Shown here one piece after another: positions 53,688 to 62,710 of a stretch of 64,000 bases of DNA. The position numbers and the translations under genes are program-made. The notes under the pieces are model-generated. The model was given only the letters and a program-made list of their open reading frames with translations. It did not search any database and was not told where the DNA came from. Within the stretch, counting starts at the first letter, position 1; every line of letters starts with the position of its first letter. This DNA comes from Deltaproteobacteria bacterium (lineage in GTDB: Bacteria > Myxococcota_A > Polyangia > Polyangiales > Houyiibacteriaceae): positions 798,470-862,469 of the forward strand of contig JAEPMI010000001.1 of the NCBI GenBank assembly GCA_017644045.1. Reading direction: 5' to 3'.

Positions 53688-54380
53688 TCAGAACGTGACC
53701 GACTCGACGATCGTGCGAAGGGTCGACTCGGTGGCGGCGAGCGCAGCCGGCTCACCGCCGCGCGCGGGCGCGAGGAGCATCAAGCTCACGCCCTCCGGCT
53801 GCCGCGGCACGTAGACCTGCCGGAAGACGTAGGTGCCCGGGAGGAAGGGTCCGACCGTGGCCGGGACGTCGAACGCGGAGTCCCGACGGACGAGCGACGC
53901 GCCACGTGCCGGGAACGGCGCGGTGCCGAGCTCGCGGGTGGCGGGCGCGCCGAGCTGGCGGACCAGATCATCGGCAGCCTGACCGAGCAGCTGCGGCGTG
54001 ACCTGGCCGTGGCCCCAGCTGACGGTGACCTGCTCCGCACCCTCCGGCGTCTCGCGATGGAAGGTGACGTAGGACCAGGGCGAGGGAGACTGCTGGGTGC
54101 AGGGCATCACCTGGTACCCGGCCGGATAGTCGACGCCGAAGCTCGGGAGGATCAGCTGCGGGTTCGCGAGGCAGTTCGCGCGATGGTCATAGTGGAGGAA
54201 GCCGGGCGTGGGGCTGGGCGAGGAGGGCACGGTCGCCGGCGGCGGGCTCGGCGGGACCGCGGCGGACCCGCCGTCGCGCGCCCCGACGAAGAACACGAAT
54301 CCCACGGCGAGGCCCCCGATGATGAGGCATCCCAGCCCCGCTCCGACCCCCGCGAGGATCAACCCCTGCTGCCTGTCCAC
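53688..54380 (-). CDS. membrane-anchored protein of unknown function
   Basis: 230 residues from GTG 54380. One N-terminal helix (LILAGVGAGLGCLIIGGLAVGFVFFV), a Pro/Ser linker, then a beta-rich domain (YPAGYQVMPC, SPWSYVTFHRETPEGAEQVTVSWG, GTYVFRQVYVPRQPEGVSLMLLAPA). No family recognised. The divergent remnant at 54482 lies 101 bp away. Confidence 0.65.
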   Translation of the reverse strand: MDRQQGLILAGVGAGLGCLIIGGLAVGFVFFVGARDGGSAAVPPSPPPATVPSSPSPTPGFLHYDHRANCLANPQLILPSFGVDYPAGYQVMPCTQQSPSPWSYVTFHRETPEGAEQVTVSWGHGQVTPQLLGQAADDLVRQLGAPATRELGTAPFPARGASLVRRDSAFDVPATVGPFLPGTYVFRQVYVPRQPEGVSLMLLAPARGGEPAALAATESTLRTIVESVTF

Positions 54381-54481
54381 GAGAGCGACGGTAGCCGATT
54401 CTCGCGCGGGCGCGCACCGCGGTCTTCTCGTGCGCCGCGAGCGCGCTGCCGATCGAGCGGATCCACGGGCACTCTCCAGGG

Positions 54482-54720
54482 GTGAGGGGGGTTTGGACGG
54501 TGGGGCTCGCGTGCGCCTTCTGTGGCTGGCTCGCCAGCTCGGCGATGGCTCAGTCGGAGGCCGACCCCGCGCCGGTGCAGAACGTTCAGGCGTCCCTCGA
54601 GCAGGAGGCTCGAGCCCTCTTCCAGGCCGGACGCGTCGTGGAGCGCTCCTGCTCACGGGGCTGTTCACCCTGATGCTCGCAGAGCCGATCGCCGGGGTGT
54701 CGGTCCGTCAGCCCGACTGA
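54482..54720 (+). pseudogene. remnant of a secreted TPR-type gene
   Basis: GTG at 54482 starts a good signal peptide (TVGLACAFCGWLASSAMAQ) and a TPR-like EARALFQAGRVV, then the frame ends at 54673 with a nonsense tail. In another frame, sequence from about 54645 to 54720 reads LLLTGLFTLMLAEPIAGVSV with a stop. This looks like a gene joined across an internal deletion with a frame change; TPR-PEGA proteins such as 44108-45121 have this type of start. Confidence 0.45.
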
Positions 54721-54721
54721 C

Positions 54722-57145
54722 TCAGCGCGAGAGCGGCGCGAAGAGGGTCTCGAGCTCGTCCTCGGTGAAGGTGCTGGTGCCCGCCTGTCCGTGGAGGATC
54801 GCGTTGGCCAGCTTCCGCTTCTTCTCCTGGAGCGCGAGCATCCGCTCTTCCACGCTCCCGGCGACGTAGAGGTCGTAGACGAAGACCGGACGCTGCTGAC
54901 CGATGCGGTACGCGCGGTCGGTCGCCTGCGCCTGCGCCTGCGGGTTCCACCACGGGTCGTAGTGGATCACCGTGTCGGCGCTGGTGAGGTTCAGCCCGAC
55001 GCCGCCTGCCTTGAGACTGATCAAGAAGACGTCGCGCTCGCCGTTCTCGAAGCGGTCGACGAGCTGCTGCCGGTTCTTGCTCTGACCGGTGAGCATCAGG
55101 AAGGGCGTGTTCTTCTCCTGCAGGCCCTCGCCGATCAGTCCGAGCATGGTCGTGAACTGGCTGAAGAGCAGGATGCGATGCCCCGCCGCGAGCTGCGTCT
55201 CGATCAGCTCCATGCAGGCGCGGTACTTGGCGCTCTCCCGAACGAAGCGCGCCGCGTCCATGCGCACGAGGCGCGGATCGCAGCAGAGCTGGCGCAGCTT
55301 GGTGAGCGCGTCGAGAATGGTCACCGTGCTCGCCGCGATGCCCTTGCTGCGAATGGTCGCGCGCACCTGGGTGTGGGCGGCGATGCGGATCGCCTCGTAG
55401 AGCTCCCGCTGCTTCCCTTCGAGCTCGACCGGCTGGAAGAGCTGCGTCTTCGGCGGAAGCTCCTTGGCCACCTCGCTCTTGTTCCGCCGCAGGATGAAGG
55501 GGCTGACGGCCTGGTAGAGCGTTCCGAGCCGCTCTTCGTCGCCGTACTGTTCGATCGGGTTCCGGTAGCGCTCGCGGAAGTCCATCTGGCTCCCGAGAAT
55601 GTCGTCACCGAGGAAGTGGAAGAGCGACCAGAGCTCGCCGAGGTGGTTCTCGACCGGGGTGCCGGTGAGGCAGAGGCGATGGCGACTCTCGAGCGCGCAG
55701 GCGGCCGCGTGCGAGCGGCTGCGCGGGTTCTTGATCACGTGCGCCTCATCGAGGACGACGAAGTGCCAGTCGCGGCTCGCGAGCTGCTCCGCGTCGCGCA
55801 CGAGGATCGGGTAGCTCGTGAGGACGATGTCCGCGTCCTTCACCTTGGACCAACGACCCTGCCGCTTCGGCCCGTGGTAGCCGACCACCTTCAGGCCCGG
55901 CGCGAACTTCTGGATCTCGCGCTTCCAGTTCCCCATGAGGCTGGTCGGCGCGATGACGAGCGAAGGGATGTCCGCTCGCCCCTCGGACACCTCGGTCTGC
56001 AGATGCGCGATCGTCTGCAGGGTCTTCCCGAGGCCCATGTCGTCGGCCAGGATGCCGCCGGCGCTGCTCTTGCGAAGCCGCTGCATCCACGCGAGCCCCT
56101 CGCGCTGGTAGGGCCGGAGCGTGGCCTGCAGACCGGCGGGCTCGAGGCGCGACTGTGGCGCGTCGACCAACACCTTCCCGCGCTTGCGGGCCTCGCGCTG
56201 GGCTCCGCCTTCCCACCGCAGCTCCTCGGTCGCGTCCTGGAACGCCTGGTCGAGCGTCTCGAGCGCGATGGCCTTGTGGCCACGGACCACCAGGCCGCGG
56301 TCCTCGTCGTAGAGCTCGACGAGCACCCGCATCAGCGCGCGCAGCGGACCGGGGTCCACCGCCACGTGCTCCCCCGGCGCCACCTCGAGCGCCACCGGCC
56401 GCTGCCGGGTCTCGAGGTCACCGAGCGAGAGCTGTCCGTCGGCCTGCTCCTCCAGGAGGGAGACCAGGGCGGGCAGGAGATCGAGGTGTCGACCGCCGAC
56501 CTCCACACCGAGCTCGAGGGCGAACCAGTCCGGTCGCTCCTCGTCGGCGCTCACGGTGGCCACGAAGCTCGGGCTCACGGCGACGCAGCGGTAGGGGTAG
56601 TCCGCGGGGACCTCCACTCGCCAGCCGAGCTCCCGGAGGGCGGGCAAGGCCTGGGCGCTGAAGGCCACGTGCGCGTGCACGTCGCCGTCGACGCGCACCA
56701 TGTAGTCGGCGTCCGCGTCGGGGGGCACGCCCACGCTCTCCAGGCAGTCGAGGTCCACGGCGCCGAAGCGCTCGAGGAGCCGCCGGGCGTTCATCTCGGC
56801 GTCGCGGTCGCGAGGGTAGGCACGAATGCCGCCCTGCCCCGCCGCGAAGAAACGGTCCCGGGGATCGGAGGCTCGCACCCTCGCCCGGAGCTCCGGGTAC
56901 TCGAAGGTCAGCTCGAGGAGTGGCGCCTCGACCTCGGCGAAGTCGGAGCCGTATCCGTGGCGATCCACCAGGACCCGCTCGGTGAAGACCCGAAGGCAGG
57001 GGACGACGGGACCGGCCGGCTCCATCGCCTCGCGCGACTCGTCGGAATCGTTGAGGTTTTGCCAAGGCTCGGCCACCACCTCGCCAGGGCTGGTGGGGGG
57101 CCGGAGGGGATCGCGAAAGGTACTCGTGGCCGTCGATGAGGTCAC
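54722..57145 (-). CDS. SNF2-family DNA helicase/translocase
   Basis: 807 residues from GTG 57145 (ATG 57025 is an alternative). The N-terminal 320 residues form a bacterial SNF2-associated region. Then the ATPase: LRPYQREGLAWMQ, DDMGLGKTLQTIA (Walker A), VIAPTSLMGNW, DEAH, and LTGTPVENHLGELWSLF; motif V/VI in the second lobe: ILLFSQFTTM, LKAGGVGLNLTSAD and ATDRAYRIGQQRPVF. It should remodel DNA or protein-DNA complexes using ATP. The long SNF2 shape fits known stand-alone Snf2/Rad54-like bacterial proteins. It is not next to any restriction or defence gene in this window. Confidence 0.9.
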   Translation of the reverse strand: MTSSTATSTFRDPLRPPTSPGEVVAEPWQNLNDSDESREAMEPAGPVVPCLRVFTERVLVDRHGYGSDFAEVEAPLLELTFEYPELRARVRASDPRDRFFAAGQGGIRAYPRDRDAEMNARRLLERFGAVDLDCLESVGVPPDADADYMVRVDGDVHAHVAFSAQALPALRELGWRVEVPADYPYRCVAVSPSFVATVSADEERPDWFALELGVEVGGRHLDLLPALVSLLEEQADGQLSLGDLETRQRPVALEVAPGEHVAVDPGPLRALMRVLVELYDEDRGLVVRGHKAIALETLDQAFQDATEELRWEGGAQREARKRGKVLVDAPQSRLEPAGLQATLRPYQREGLAWMQRLRKSSAGGILADDMGLGKTLQTIAHLQTEVSEGRADIPSLVIAPTSLMGNWKREIQKFAPGLKVVGYHGPKRQGRWSKVKDADIVLTSYPILVRDAEQLASRDWHFVVLDEAHVIKNPRSRSHAAACALESRHRLCLTGTPVENHLGELWSLFHFLGDDILGSQMDFRERYRNPIEQYGDEERLGTLYQAVSPFILRRNKSEVAKELPPKTQLFQPVELEGKQRELYEAIRIAAHTQVRATIRSKGIAASTVTILDALTKLRQLCCDPRLVRMDAARFVRESAKYRACMELIETQLAAGHRILLFSQFTTMLGLIGEGLQEKNTPFLMLTGQSKNRQQLVDRFENGERDVFLISLKAGGVGLNLTSADTVIHYDPWWNPQAQAQATDRAYRIGQQRPVFVYDLYVAGSVEERMLALQEKKRKLANAILHGQAGTSTFTEDELETLFAPLSR

Positions 57146-57313
57146 CCGCGAGTTAGATCAAAGACGGGATCGGATGTCGACATCTTCGTGGATCCCGGGC
57201 ACTTCCGGTGCACCACCCCCCTGCCGGGCGCCATCGCTGTCACAAGCCCGTTGCAGAGCCCCTCGGGCCCCCGGTTCCACTCGTGATCCTGCGGCCCCCC
57301 TTCGCGGGCTGGG

Positions 57314-57457
57314 GCCTCGCACGGAGTCACAGAGTCACAGAGGTCCACAGAGGAACGAGAACACGAGTAAAATTGGCGTGTCAGCTGGCGTCGCGGTGTG
57401 GGTGGTTCAAAAAAGGAACCTCTGTGATCTCTGTGTCTCCGTGACTCCGTGCGAGGC
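57314..57457. repeat. palindromic element with CACGGAGTCACAGAG-type arms
   Basis: Left arm 57314-57356 and right arm 57415-57457 are imperfect reverse complements; the outermost 17 bp (from GCCTCGCACGGAGTCAC inward) are identical. Each arm carries short tandem CACAGAG-like units. Loop about 58 nt. It lies in the 464-bp gene-free stretch 57146-57609, between the SNF2 gene and a divergent secreted-protein operon. The rest of that gap has only short hairpins. Unrelated by sequence to elements A and B. Confidence 0.85.
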
Positions 57458-57532
57458 AAAGGGCACATCGACGCCAACGAAGCCTACGGGAGGGGACTGC
57501 CGTCCCCATTGGGGATCATCGACCCGGGCGCC

Positions 57533-57547
57533 CGTGACACGGTCACG
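57533..57547. promoter_or_regulatory. operator-like inverted repeat upstream of the DUF1501-type operon
   Basis: CGTGAC-ACG-GTCACG is a perfect 6+6 inverted repeat 62 bp before the GTG start at 57610. Other short palindromes are close by (CGCACATGTGCG at 57559-57570; GTGCGGCTCCGCAC at 57565-57578). It may be a regulator site; no protein is assigned. Confidence 0.3.
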
Positions 57548-57609
57548 CGCGCGGGGGCGCACATGTGCGGCTCCGCACGGATGGTACGAACCGTGCACAC
57601 ATCCCCTCC

Positions 57610-59052
57610 GTGCGCGCACACGCCCCCGCCCTCCTCGCCTTCGCAGCCCTCGTGGCGTGCGGCGGCGAGGCCATCGAGCCGGAGGTGCGGGTGTCCCGCG
57701 AGGTCGTCGATGCCCCGCCGATGCTGCGACCGCCGGTGCGCTGCGAGGAGCTCGGGGCGGACGAGCGGCCGCTCGCGGTCAGCCCGGAGGGCGACCTCTG
57801 GCTGGGGACCCCGACCGGGCTCCGCGTACTCGGCACCGATGGCGAGGTGCGAGACGTCGACGTGACGCTCGAAGGCCCGGTGGACCACCTGGTCGCCTGG
57901 AGCGACGAGGTGGCCACGGCGGTCATCGGGGGCGAGGCTTGGCGCGTCGAGCCGGAAGGGGCGCGTTACCTCTTCCTGCCGGAGGCCGTCCGGGGGCCGA
58001 CCCGCTTCTGCGGGGACCTCGAGCGGGACGGCCAGGCGGCGCTGGTCAGCGCGACCGGCATCTACGAGCGAGCCGCCGGGCAGTGGTGGGCACTCGGGCC
58101 CGAGGAAGGCGAACGCTTCGACGGGGTCGAGTGGCTGGCCACGGTCGACGGGGCGTGCGCGGCGCCAAGCGGCGGCCTCTGGTTCGGTGAGGGCACGAGC
58201 TACGTCCGCGTCGACGCCAACAGCATGGCGCGCTTCGAGGTGCCGGAAGGCACTGGGCCCGCCGTCGTGGGCGACCTCTTCGGCGTGGCCATTCCCGCGG
58301 GTGACGAGCTCCTCTTCGCGCTCGAGCGGGGGCCCGACGACGACGCTTGGGTACCCGTGCGCTTCACCGCCGGGCCCATCCGGGACGTGGCGGGCTCCGC
58401 GAACGTGCTCTGGGTGCTCGTCGGCAACCAGCTCTATCGCTACGACGGAGAGTGGGCCGAGGCCGACGTGGTCCTGCCGACCGGCGCCGACGATCTGCTC
58501 GCCCACTCGGCCGGCGGCGTCTGGGCGACCGGCGAGTCGCAGGCGTGCCACATCGGCGAGGCCTCCATTCGCATCCGAGGCGTGCGGCCGATGGAGCACT
58601 TCACCACGCGGACCGCCGACCTCCTCGTGGAGTCGGCGATCCCGGTCACCCTCCGCGTCGACGAAGGACCGGCCATCGCCGGCGAGCCGGGAGAGCTCCC
58701 GGAGAGCTGGGTCTTCCCGAGCCTCGCGCTCGGCGGTCCGGGCTGGCACCAGCTCCAGGTCGATGGCGACGGAGAGGGCCGCGATCTCGCGTACCGCGTG
58801 ATGGCCGGTGACGTCTCCTGGTCCGCCGACGTGCGACCCATCTACGAAACGCACTGCGCCGGCGGGAGCTGTCACGGGACGGAGAGCGAGGAGACGGTGG
58901 ACCTGTCCACCTACGACGCCTGGTTCGAGTACGCGCTCCCGATCCAGAGCGCGGTCGTCACCGGACGGATGCCTCGCGATCGCTCGGACGAGTGGAGCAG
59001 CGACGAGCTGACCACGATCACGGATTGGATCGACGGAGGCATGCAGCCATGA
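57610..59052 (+). CDS. lipoprotein with beta-propeller-like domain and C-terminal heme motif
   Basis: 480 residues from GTG 57610. Lipobox ALVAC. The main part has strand motifs (GDLWLGTPTGLRVL, VDGACAAPSGGLWFGEG, NVLWVLVGNQLYRYDGEW) as in a propeller; a C-terminal CAGGSCHG (Cys416) is a C-x4-C-H heme-binding-like motif, followed by WIDGGMQP typical of planctomycete-type cytochrome c domains (PSCyt). Exported. The next gene starts at its stop (ATGA). Confidence 0.72.
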   Translation: MRAHAPALLAFAALVACGGEAIEPEVRVSREVVDAPPMLRPPVRCEELGADERPLAVSPEGDLWLGTPTGLRVLGTDGEVRDVDVTLEGPVDHLVAWSDEVATAVIGGEAWRVEPEGARYLFLPEAVRGPTRFCGDLERDGQAALVSATGIYERAAGQWWALGPEEGERFDGVEWLATVDGACAAPSGGLWFGEGTSYVRVDANSMARFEVPEGTGPAVVGDLFGVAIPAGDELLFALERGPDDDAWVPVRFTAGPIRDVAGSANVLWVLVGNQLYRYDGEWAEADVVLPTGADDLLAHSAGGVWATGESQACHIGEASIRIRGVRPMEHFTTRTADLLVESAIPVTLRVDEGPAIAGEPGELPESWVFPSLALGGPGWHQLQVDGDGEGRDLAYRVMAGDVSWSADVRPIYETHCAGGSCHGTESEETVDLSTYDAWFEYALPIQSAVVTGRMPRDRSDEWSSDELTTITDWIDGGMQP

Positions 59053-59678
59053 GCCGATGGTGTCTGACCCTGCTCCTGCTCGGAGCGATCGCCTGCGACG
59101 GGCAGATCGGATCGCCCACGGCGGAGCCGAACGACCCCGACGACACGGTCGAGACGGCGCCGCCCGCTCGCGATCCGGTGGGCGACGCCAACCTCCCCGA
59201 GGGCCGACGGCTCCGCCGGATGTCGGCCGATCAGTTCGTCGCCTCGCTCGAGGTCGCGACGGGTCAGCGCTGGCGCGACTACGAGCGCTTCGCAGCAGCG
59301 ATGGGCCGAGCCGACTACGGCGAAATCACCGAAGAGGGCCTCGAGCTCAACGTCACCTTCGAGAAGCTGGTCGAGGACGCTGCGCGGGCGACCTGTGAGG
59401 ACGCGGTCGCCGCGGACGTCGACGGAGGCAACGTCATCCTGCGCCACGCGACGTCTTCGGACCGCGACGAGGCCGCCTACGTGGCCAACCTCGAGTACCT
59501 CTTCCTCCGCTTCCTGGGTCAGCCCCTCGCGGTAGGCGACAGCCGCCTCGATCCCTGGCTCGGTCTCTTGAACGCGCCGCCCGCGGAGGGCGCCGAGCTC
59601 ACCGACCTCACCATGCGCCGACGGTGGACCGCCGTCTGCGTCGGACTCGTCACTCACCCCGACTTCGTGAGCTACTGA
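59049..59678 (+). CDS. lipoprotein with DUF1592/DUF1585-like fragment
   Basis: 209 residues from ATG 59049, overlapping the previous stop. Lipobox AIAC. After a linker, the mature part reads GRRLRRMSADQFVASLEVATGQRW and ends TAVCVGLVTHPDFVSY, similar to the short conserved ends of DUF1592 or DUF1585 proteins of planctomycetes. Small and possibly an accessory subunit of the neighbouring DUF1501-type proteins. Function unknown. Confidence 0.62.
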   Translation: MSRWCLTLLLLGAIACDGQIGSPTAEPNDPDDTVETAPPARDPVGDANLPEGRRLRRMSADQFVASLEVATGQRWRDYERFAAAMGRADYGEITEEGLELNVTFEKLVEDAARATCEDAVAADVDGGNVILRHATSSDRDEAAYVANLEYLFLRFLGQPLAVGDSRLDPWLGLLNAPPAEGAELTDLTMRRRWTAVCVGLVTHPDFVSY

Positions 59679-59679
59679 C

Positions 59680-61026
59680 ATGGCCCTTCGACGACGCACC
59701 TTCCTCCAGTCCCTCGTCGGCGCCGGCGCGTTCGCTGCCGTCGCTCCCGCCGTTCGTCTGCTCGCGGAAGAGCCGGTCGAGCGGCGCTTCGTGTCGCTCT
59801 ACTTCAATGGCGGGTGGGACATCCTGCTCGGGCCGGACGCGCGTCGTCCCGGAACGTACGCGGGGCTCCGCACCGGCTACGAGCTGCTCGACGAAGCGTA
59901 CCGACGCCCGATGGAGGTCCGCCTCGGCGACCAGACCGCGCTCTGGGGTGCCGCGATGAGCGCCCTGACCGCGACCGGTCCCGGTGACGCCGCGCCGCAC
60001 TCGTCGCTCTGCACCCTCTTCAAGAGCGTGAACATGAACACGGTCGCCCACCCCGCCGGCCGTGCCTACATGAACACCTTCCGCTCACCGAGCGGGGTGG
60101 TGCCGCGTGGCAGCAGCTTCGGCACGGTGATGGCCACGGGCGGCAACCTGCACGAAGGTCTGGTCCTGCCGAACGTGTCCCTCGGGATGCCCTCCTTCAA
60201 CGAAGGCTACGCACCGGACTACACCGGCGTGCGCACCTCGACCGCGCCCGACATCCTCGACCTGCTCCAGCCGCGAGAGTCGCTGGACGACGCGACCGAG
60301 TCGCTCCTCCGGGCGGCGCAGGACGCGGCCGAGAGCTGCGTCGGCCGCGCCTACGAGGGCCGCCGTCCGGCCGACGACATGCGCGCCAGCCGCGATCGGG
60401 TCCGGCGCCTCCTCTCCGAGAACGTCGGGCGTCTCTTCGACATCCGCGCCGACACGGCCGAGGCGAGAGAGCTCCGCGGTCGCTATGGGCTGAGCGCGAC
60501 CGCCGCGCGGAACCCACGTGACCCGCGCGTCGTCGCCGCCATCACCGGCCAGCTGCTCGCGACCGGACTGAGCCGCTCGGTCTCCGCGCAGATTCAGACC
60601 GGCATGGACACCCACAACACCAACTGGCAGACGACCCAGGGGCCTCGCCTCCGCGCTGGTTTCGAGGCGATCGCGCACCTGCTGTGGGACCTGCGCCGCG
60701 ACGACCCGAACCTCGAGCGCACCACCGTCGTCGTCCACTCGGAGTTCGCCCGGACCCCGAAGATCAACGGCACCGGCGGTCGCGACCACTGGTTCGCCAA
60801 CGCGGTGCTCGTCTTCGGCGGCGGCCTCCGCCGCGGCGTGGTCGGTGCGACCCGCGAGGACAACCTCGGGCTCCAGAAGACCAACCTCGCGACCGGCGCC
60901 GCGGACGAGGGCGGCGAGATGCTCAAGCCCGAGCACATCGCCGCCACCCTCGCGCTGAGCCATGGGCTCGACCCATCCATCTTCCGGACGGACCCGCTCA
61001 CCGAGTGGATCGAAGGAGGCGTCTGA
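59680..61026 (+). CDS. Tat-exported DUF1501-family protein
   Basis: 448 residues. A twin-arginine-type signal (RRRTFLQSLVGAGAFAAVAP) precedes a sulfatase/alkaline phosphatase-like fold typical of DUF1501: FVSLYFNGGWDILLGPD, MDTHNTNWQT and VVHSEFARTPKINGTGGRDHWFANAV. The family is common in Planctomycetes and Myxococcota next to cytochrome-like DUF1549/1553/1592 proteins; enzymatic role unproven. Next gene overlaps its stop (TGATG). Confidence 0.85.
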   Translation: MALRRRTFLQSLVGAGAFAAVAPAVRLLAEEPVERRFVSLYFNGGWDILLGPDARRPGTYAGLRTGYELLDEAYRRPMEVRLGDQTALWGAAMSALTATGPGDAAPHSSLCTLFKSVNMNTVAHPAGRAYMNTFRSPSGVVPRGSSFGTVMATGGNLHEGLVLPNVSLGMPSFNEGYAPDYTGVRTSTAPDILDLLQPRESLDDATESLLRAAQDAAESCVGRAYEGRRPADDMRASRDRVRRLLSENVGRLFDIRADTAEARELRGRYGLSATAARNPRDPRVVAAITGQLLATGLSRSVSAQIQTGMDTHNTNWQTTQGPRLRAGFEAIAHLLWDLRRDDPNLERTTVVVHSEFARTPKINGTGGRDHWFANAVLVFGGGLRRGVVGATREDNLGLQKTNLATGAADEGGEMLKPEHIAATLALSHGLDPSIFRTDPLTEWIEGGV

Positions 61027-62648
61027 TGAGCGCGTTGCAGAAGACGGCGTACGGGTTGGCGTTGCTCGCGGCGCTCTGGGCTGCCGGCGCCCGCGCGCAG
61101 GAGACCTGCGCTCCGCAGGACGAGGGCGAGACCGTGTCCGACCATCGGCTGCTTCGGCAGCTCTCGCTCGATCTCCGTGGGCGAATTCCGACGATTCAGG
61201 AGTACCGACGACTCGAAGAAGGAGAAGCCGTCGACACGCTGCTCTCCGAGATGCTCGAGAGCGAGGAGTACTTCGCGCAGGTGCGCGACGACCATCGCGC
61301 GCTCCTGTGGGGCAGCCTCGGCCAGATCGACGACATGGCCCCCGGCGGCCGACGGATCCGCCGAACCTCCTCGGGCATCTGGCGAGTCACGAACAACCGG
61401 CGCCGATACCGCGGCAGGAACAACGTGGAGTGCCTGAACCAGGCGCAGCCCGCGAGCGAATACGACTCGGCCGGTCGCCCCCGCGCGCTCCAGACCTTCT
61501 CGGACTCCTCCTGCGACGGCGGCACCTGTCGGCGCGAGGGCTACGTGATGGTTCGGCCCTACTGGGCGCCGGACACGCCGGTGAAGGTCTGCGCGTTCGA
61601 CGCCATGAGCGTCAGCACCGGCCGTGATGGCAACCGATGCGACATCTACAACCCGGACCCCGGCTGCGGCTGCGGCCCCAACCTCCGCCATTGCATGCCC
61701 GAGACCACGAGCCCGGCGCAGCGCGCGGTGCGTGACGCGCTCGAACAGGAAGCGCCGCGGATCTTCGAGCACATCATCCGCGAAGGTCGGTCCTACCTCG
61801 AAGCGTTCACGACCCGGGAGACCCTCGTGAACGGACCGAGCGCGTTCTACTACGAGAACTTCGCCGGCGCCGAGACCGTCGGTTCCGGCGGCGCGCGTGT
61901 CTACGACCCTGCGCTCGGCGAGCTCCCGGACCTGACCTTCCAGGACGAAGGCGAGTGGCGCGTCATCGAGCGCTCGGAAGCGCACGCGGGCGTCCTCACC
62001 ACGCTGCTCTTCGACCTCCGCTTCGCGAGCAACCGGAGCCGGGCGAACCGCTTCTACACCGCGTTCCGCTGCGAGCCCTTCGTGCCTCCGGCGGGCGGTC
62101 TACCCGCGGAGACGAGCGGCGACCCCGACCCGAACCTCCGTGAGCGCGATGGCTGCCGCTCCTGTCACCAGACCCTCGAGGTCGCGGCGGCGCACTTCGG
62201 CCGATGGCGCAACGACACCACCTTCGGGCTCTTGCCGAGCAGCGCGATGGATCCGCTGGGCGTGCGCGACGACTGCGCGACCTGCGGCGACGGCACGCGC
62301 TGCTCGAACTTCTGCAACACCTACTTCGTCACGCGAGACAACTCGCACGAAGACACCCACGCCGACTGGGCCGGCTACCCGCTGGTGCGCGCGTATCTCG
62401 ACGACACCGAGGCGGCAGCGGTCGACGTCGGTCCGGCGGGTCTGGTGGACGAGCCCGACGAGATCGAGCGCGTGGCGAGCTGCACGGTTCGGACGGTCGC
62501 CGAGCGGATGCTGGGCCGGGAGCTCACCCGTGACGAGCACGTGACCTGGGTCCCCGAGCTGGCCGAGTCGTTCGCGACGAGCGGCTACGACTACACGGCG
62601 CTGATCCGTTCGATGGCCGAGAGCCAGACGTACCGCCAGGTTCGCTGA
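61026..62648 (+). CDS. exported multi-Cys protein with CxxCH heme motif (DUF1592/DUF1549-like)
   Basis: 540 residues from ATG 61026. Signal peptide (LALLAALWAAGARAQ). It starts like DUF1549/1592 proteins (LLRQLSLDLRGRIPTIQEYRRLEEG), has Cys pairs (GCGCGPNLRHC) and one classical c-type heme site CRSCH in RDGCRSCHQTLE, then CATCGDGTRCSNFC. The C-terminal end reads TYRQVR after SFATSGYDYTALIRSMAES, typical of DUF1585. Predicted periplasmic cytochrome-like partner of the DUF1501 protein. Confidence 0.75.
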   Translation: MSALQKTAYGLALLAALWAAGARAQETCAPQDEGETVSDHRLLRQLSLDLRGRIPTIQEYRRLEEGEAVDTLLSEMLESEEYFAQVRDDHRALLWGSLGQIDDMAPGGRRIRRTSSGIWRVTNNRRRYRGRNNVECLNQAQPASEYDSAGRPRALQTFSDSSCDGGTCRREGYVMVRPYWAPDTPVKVCAFDAMSVSTGRDGNRCDIYNPDPGCGCGPNLRHCMPETTSPAQRAVRDALEQEAPRIFEHIIREGRSYLEAFTTRETLVNGPSAFYYENFAGAETVGSGGARVYDPALGELPDLTFQDEGEWRVIERSEAHAGVLTTLLFDLRFASNRSRANRFYTAFRCEPFVPPAGGLPAETSGDPDPNLRERDGCRSCHQTLEVAAAHFGRWRNDTTFGLLPSSAMDPLGVRDDCATCGDGTRCSNFCNTYFVTRDNSHEDTHADWAGYPLVRAYLDDTEAAAVDVGPAGLVDEPDEIERVASCTVRTVAERMLGRELTRDEHVTWVPELAESFATSGYDYTALIRSMAESQTYRQVR

Positions 62649-62710
62649 GCGAAGCGGCCGAAAGGCGCTCGGCGTTGACGGATCGGTCCGCTGCGGGAAC
62701 GCTGCGGCCG

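Noticed and set aside
54722-57145. SNF2 gene as part of a defence island
   Set aside because: No restriction, methylase, nuclease or other defence gene in the flanks.
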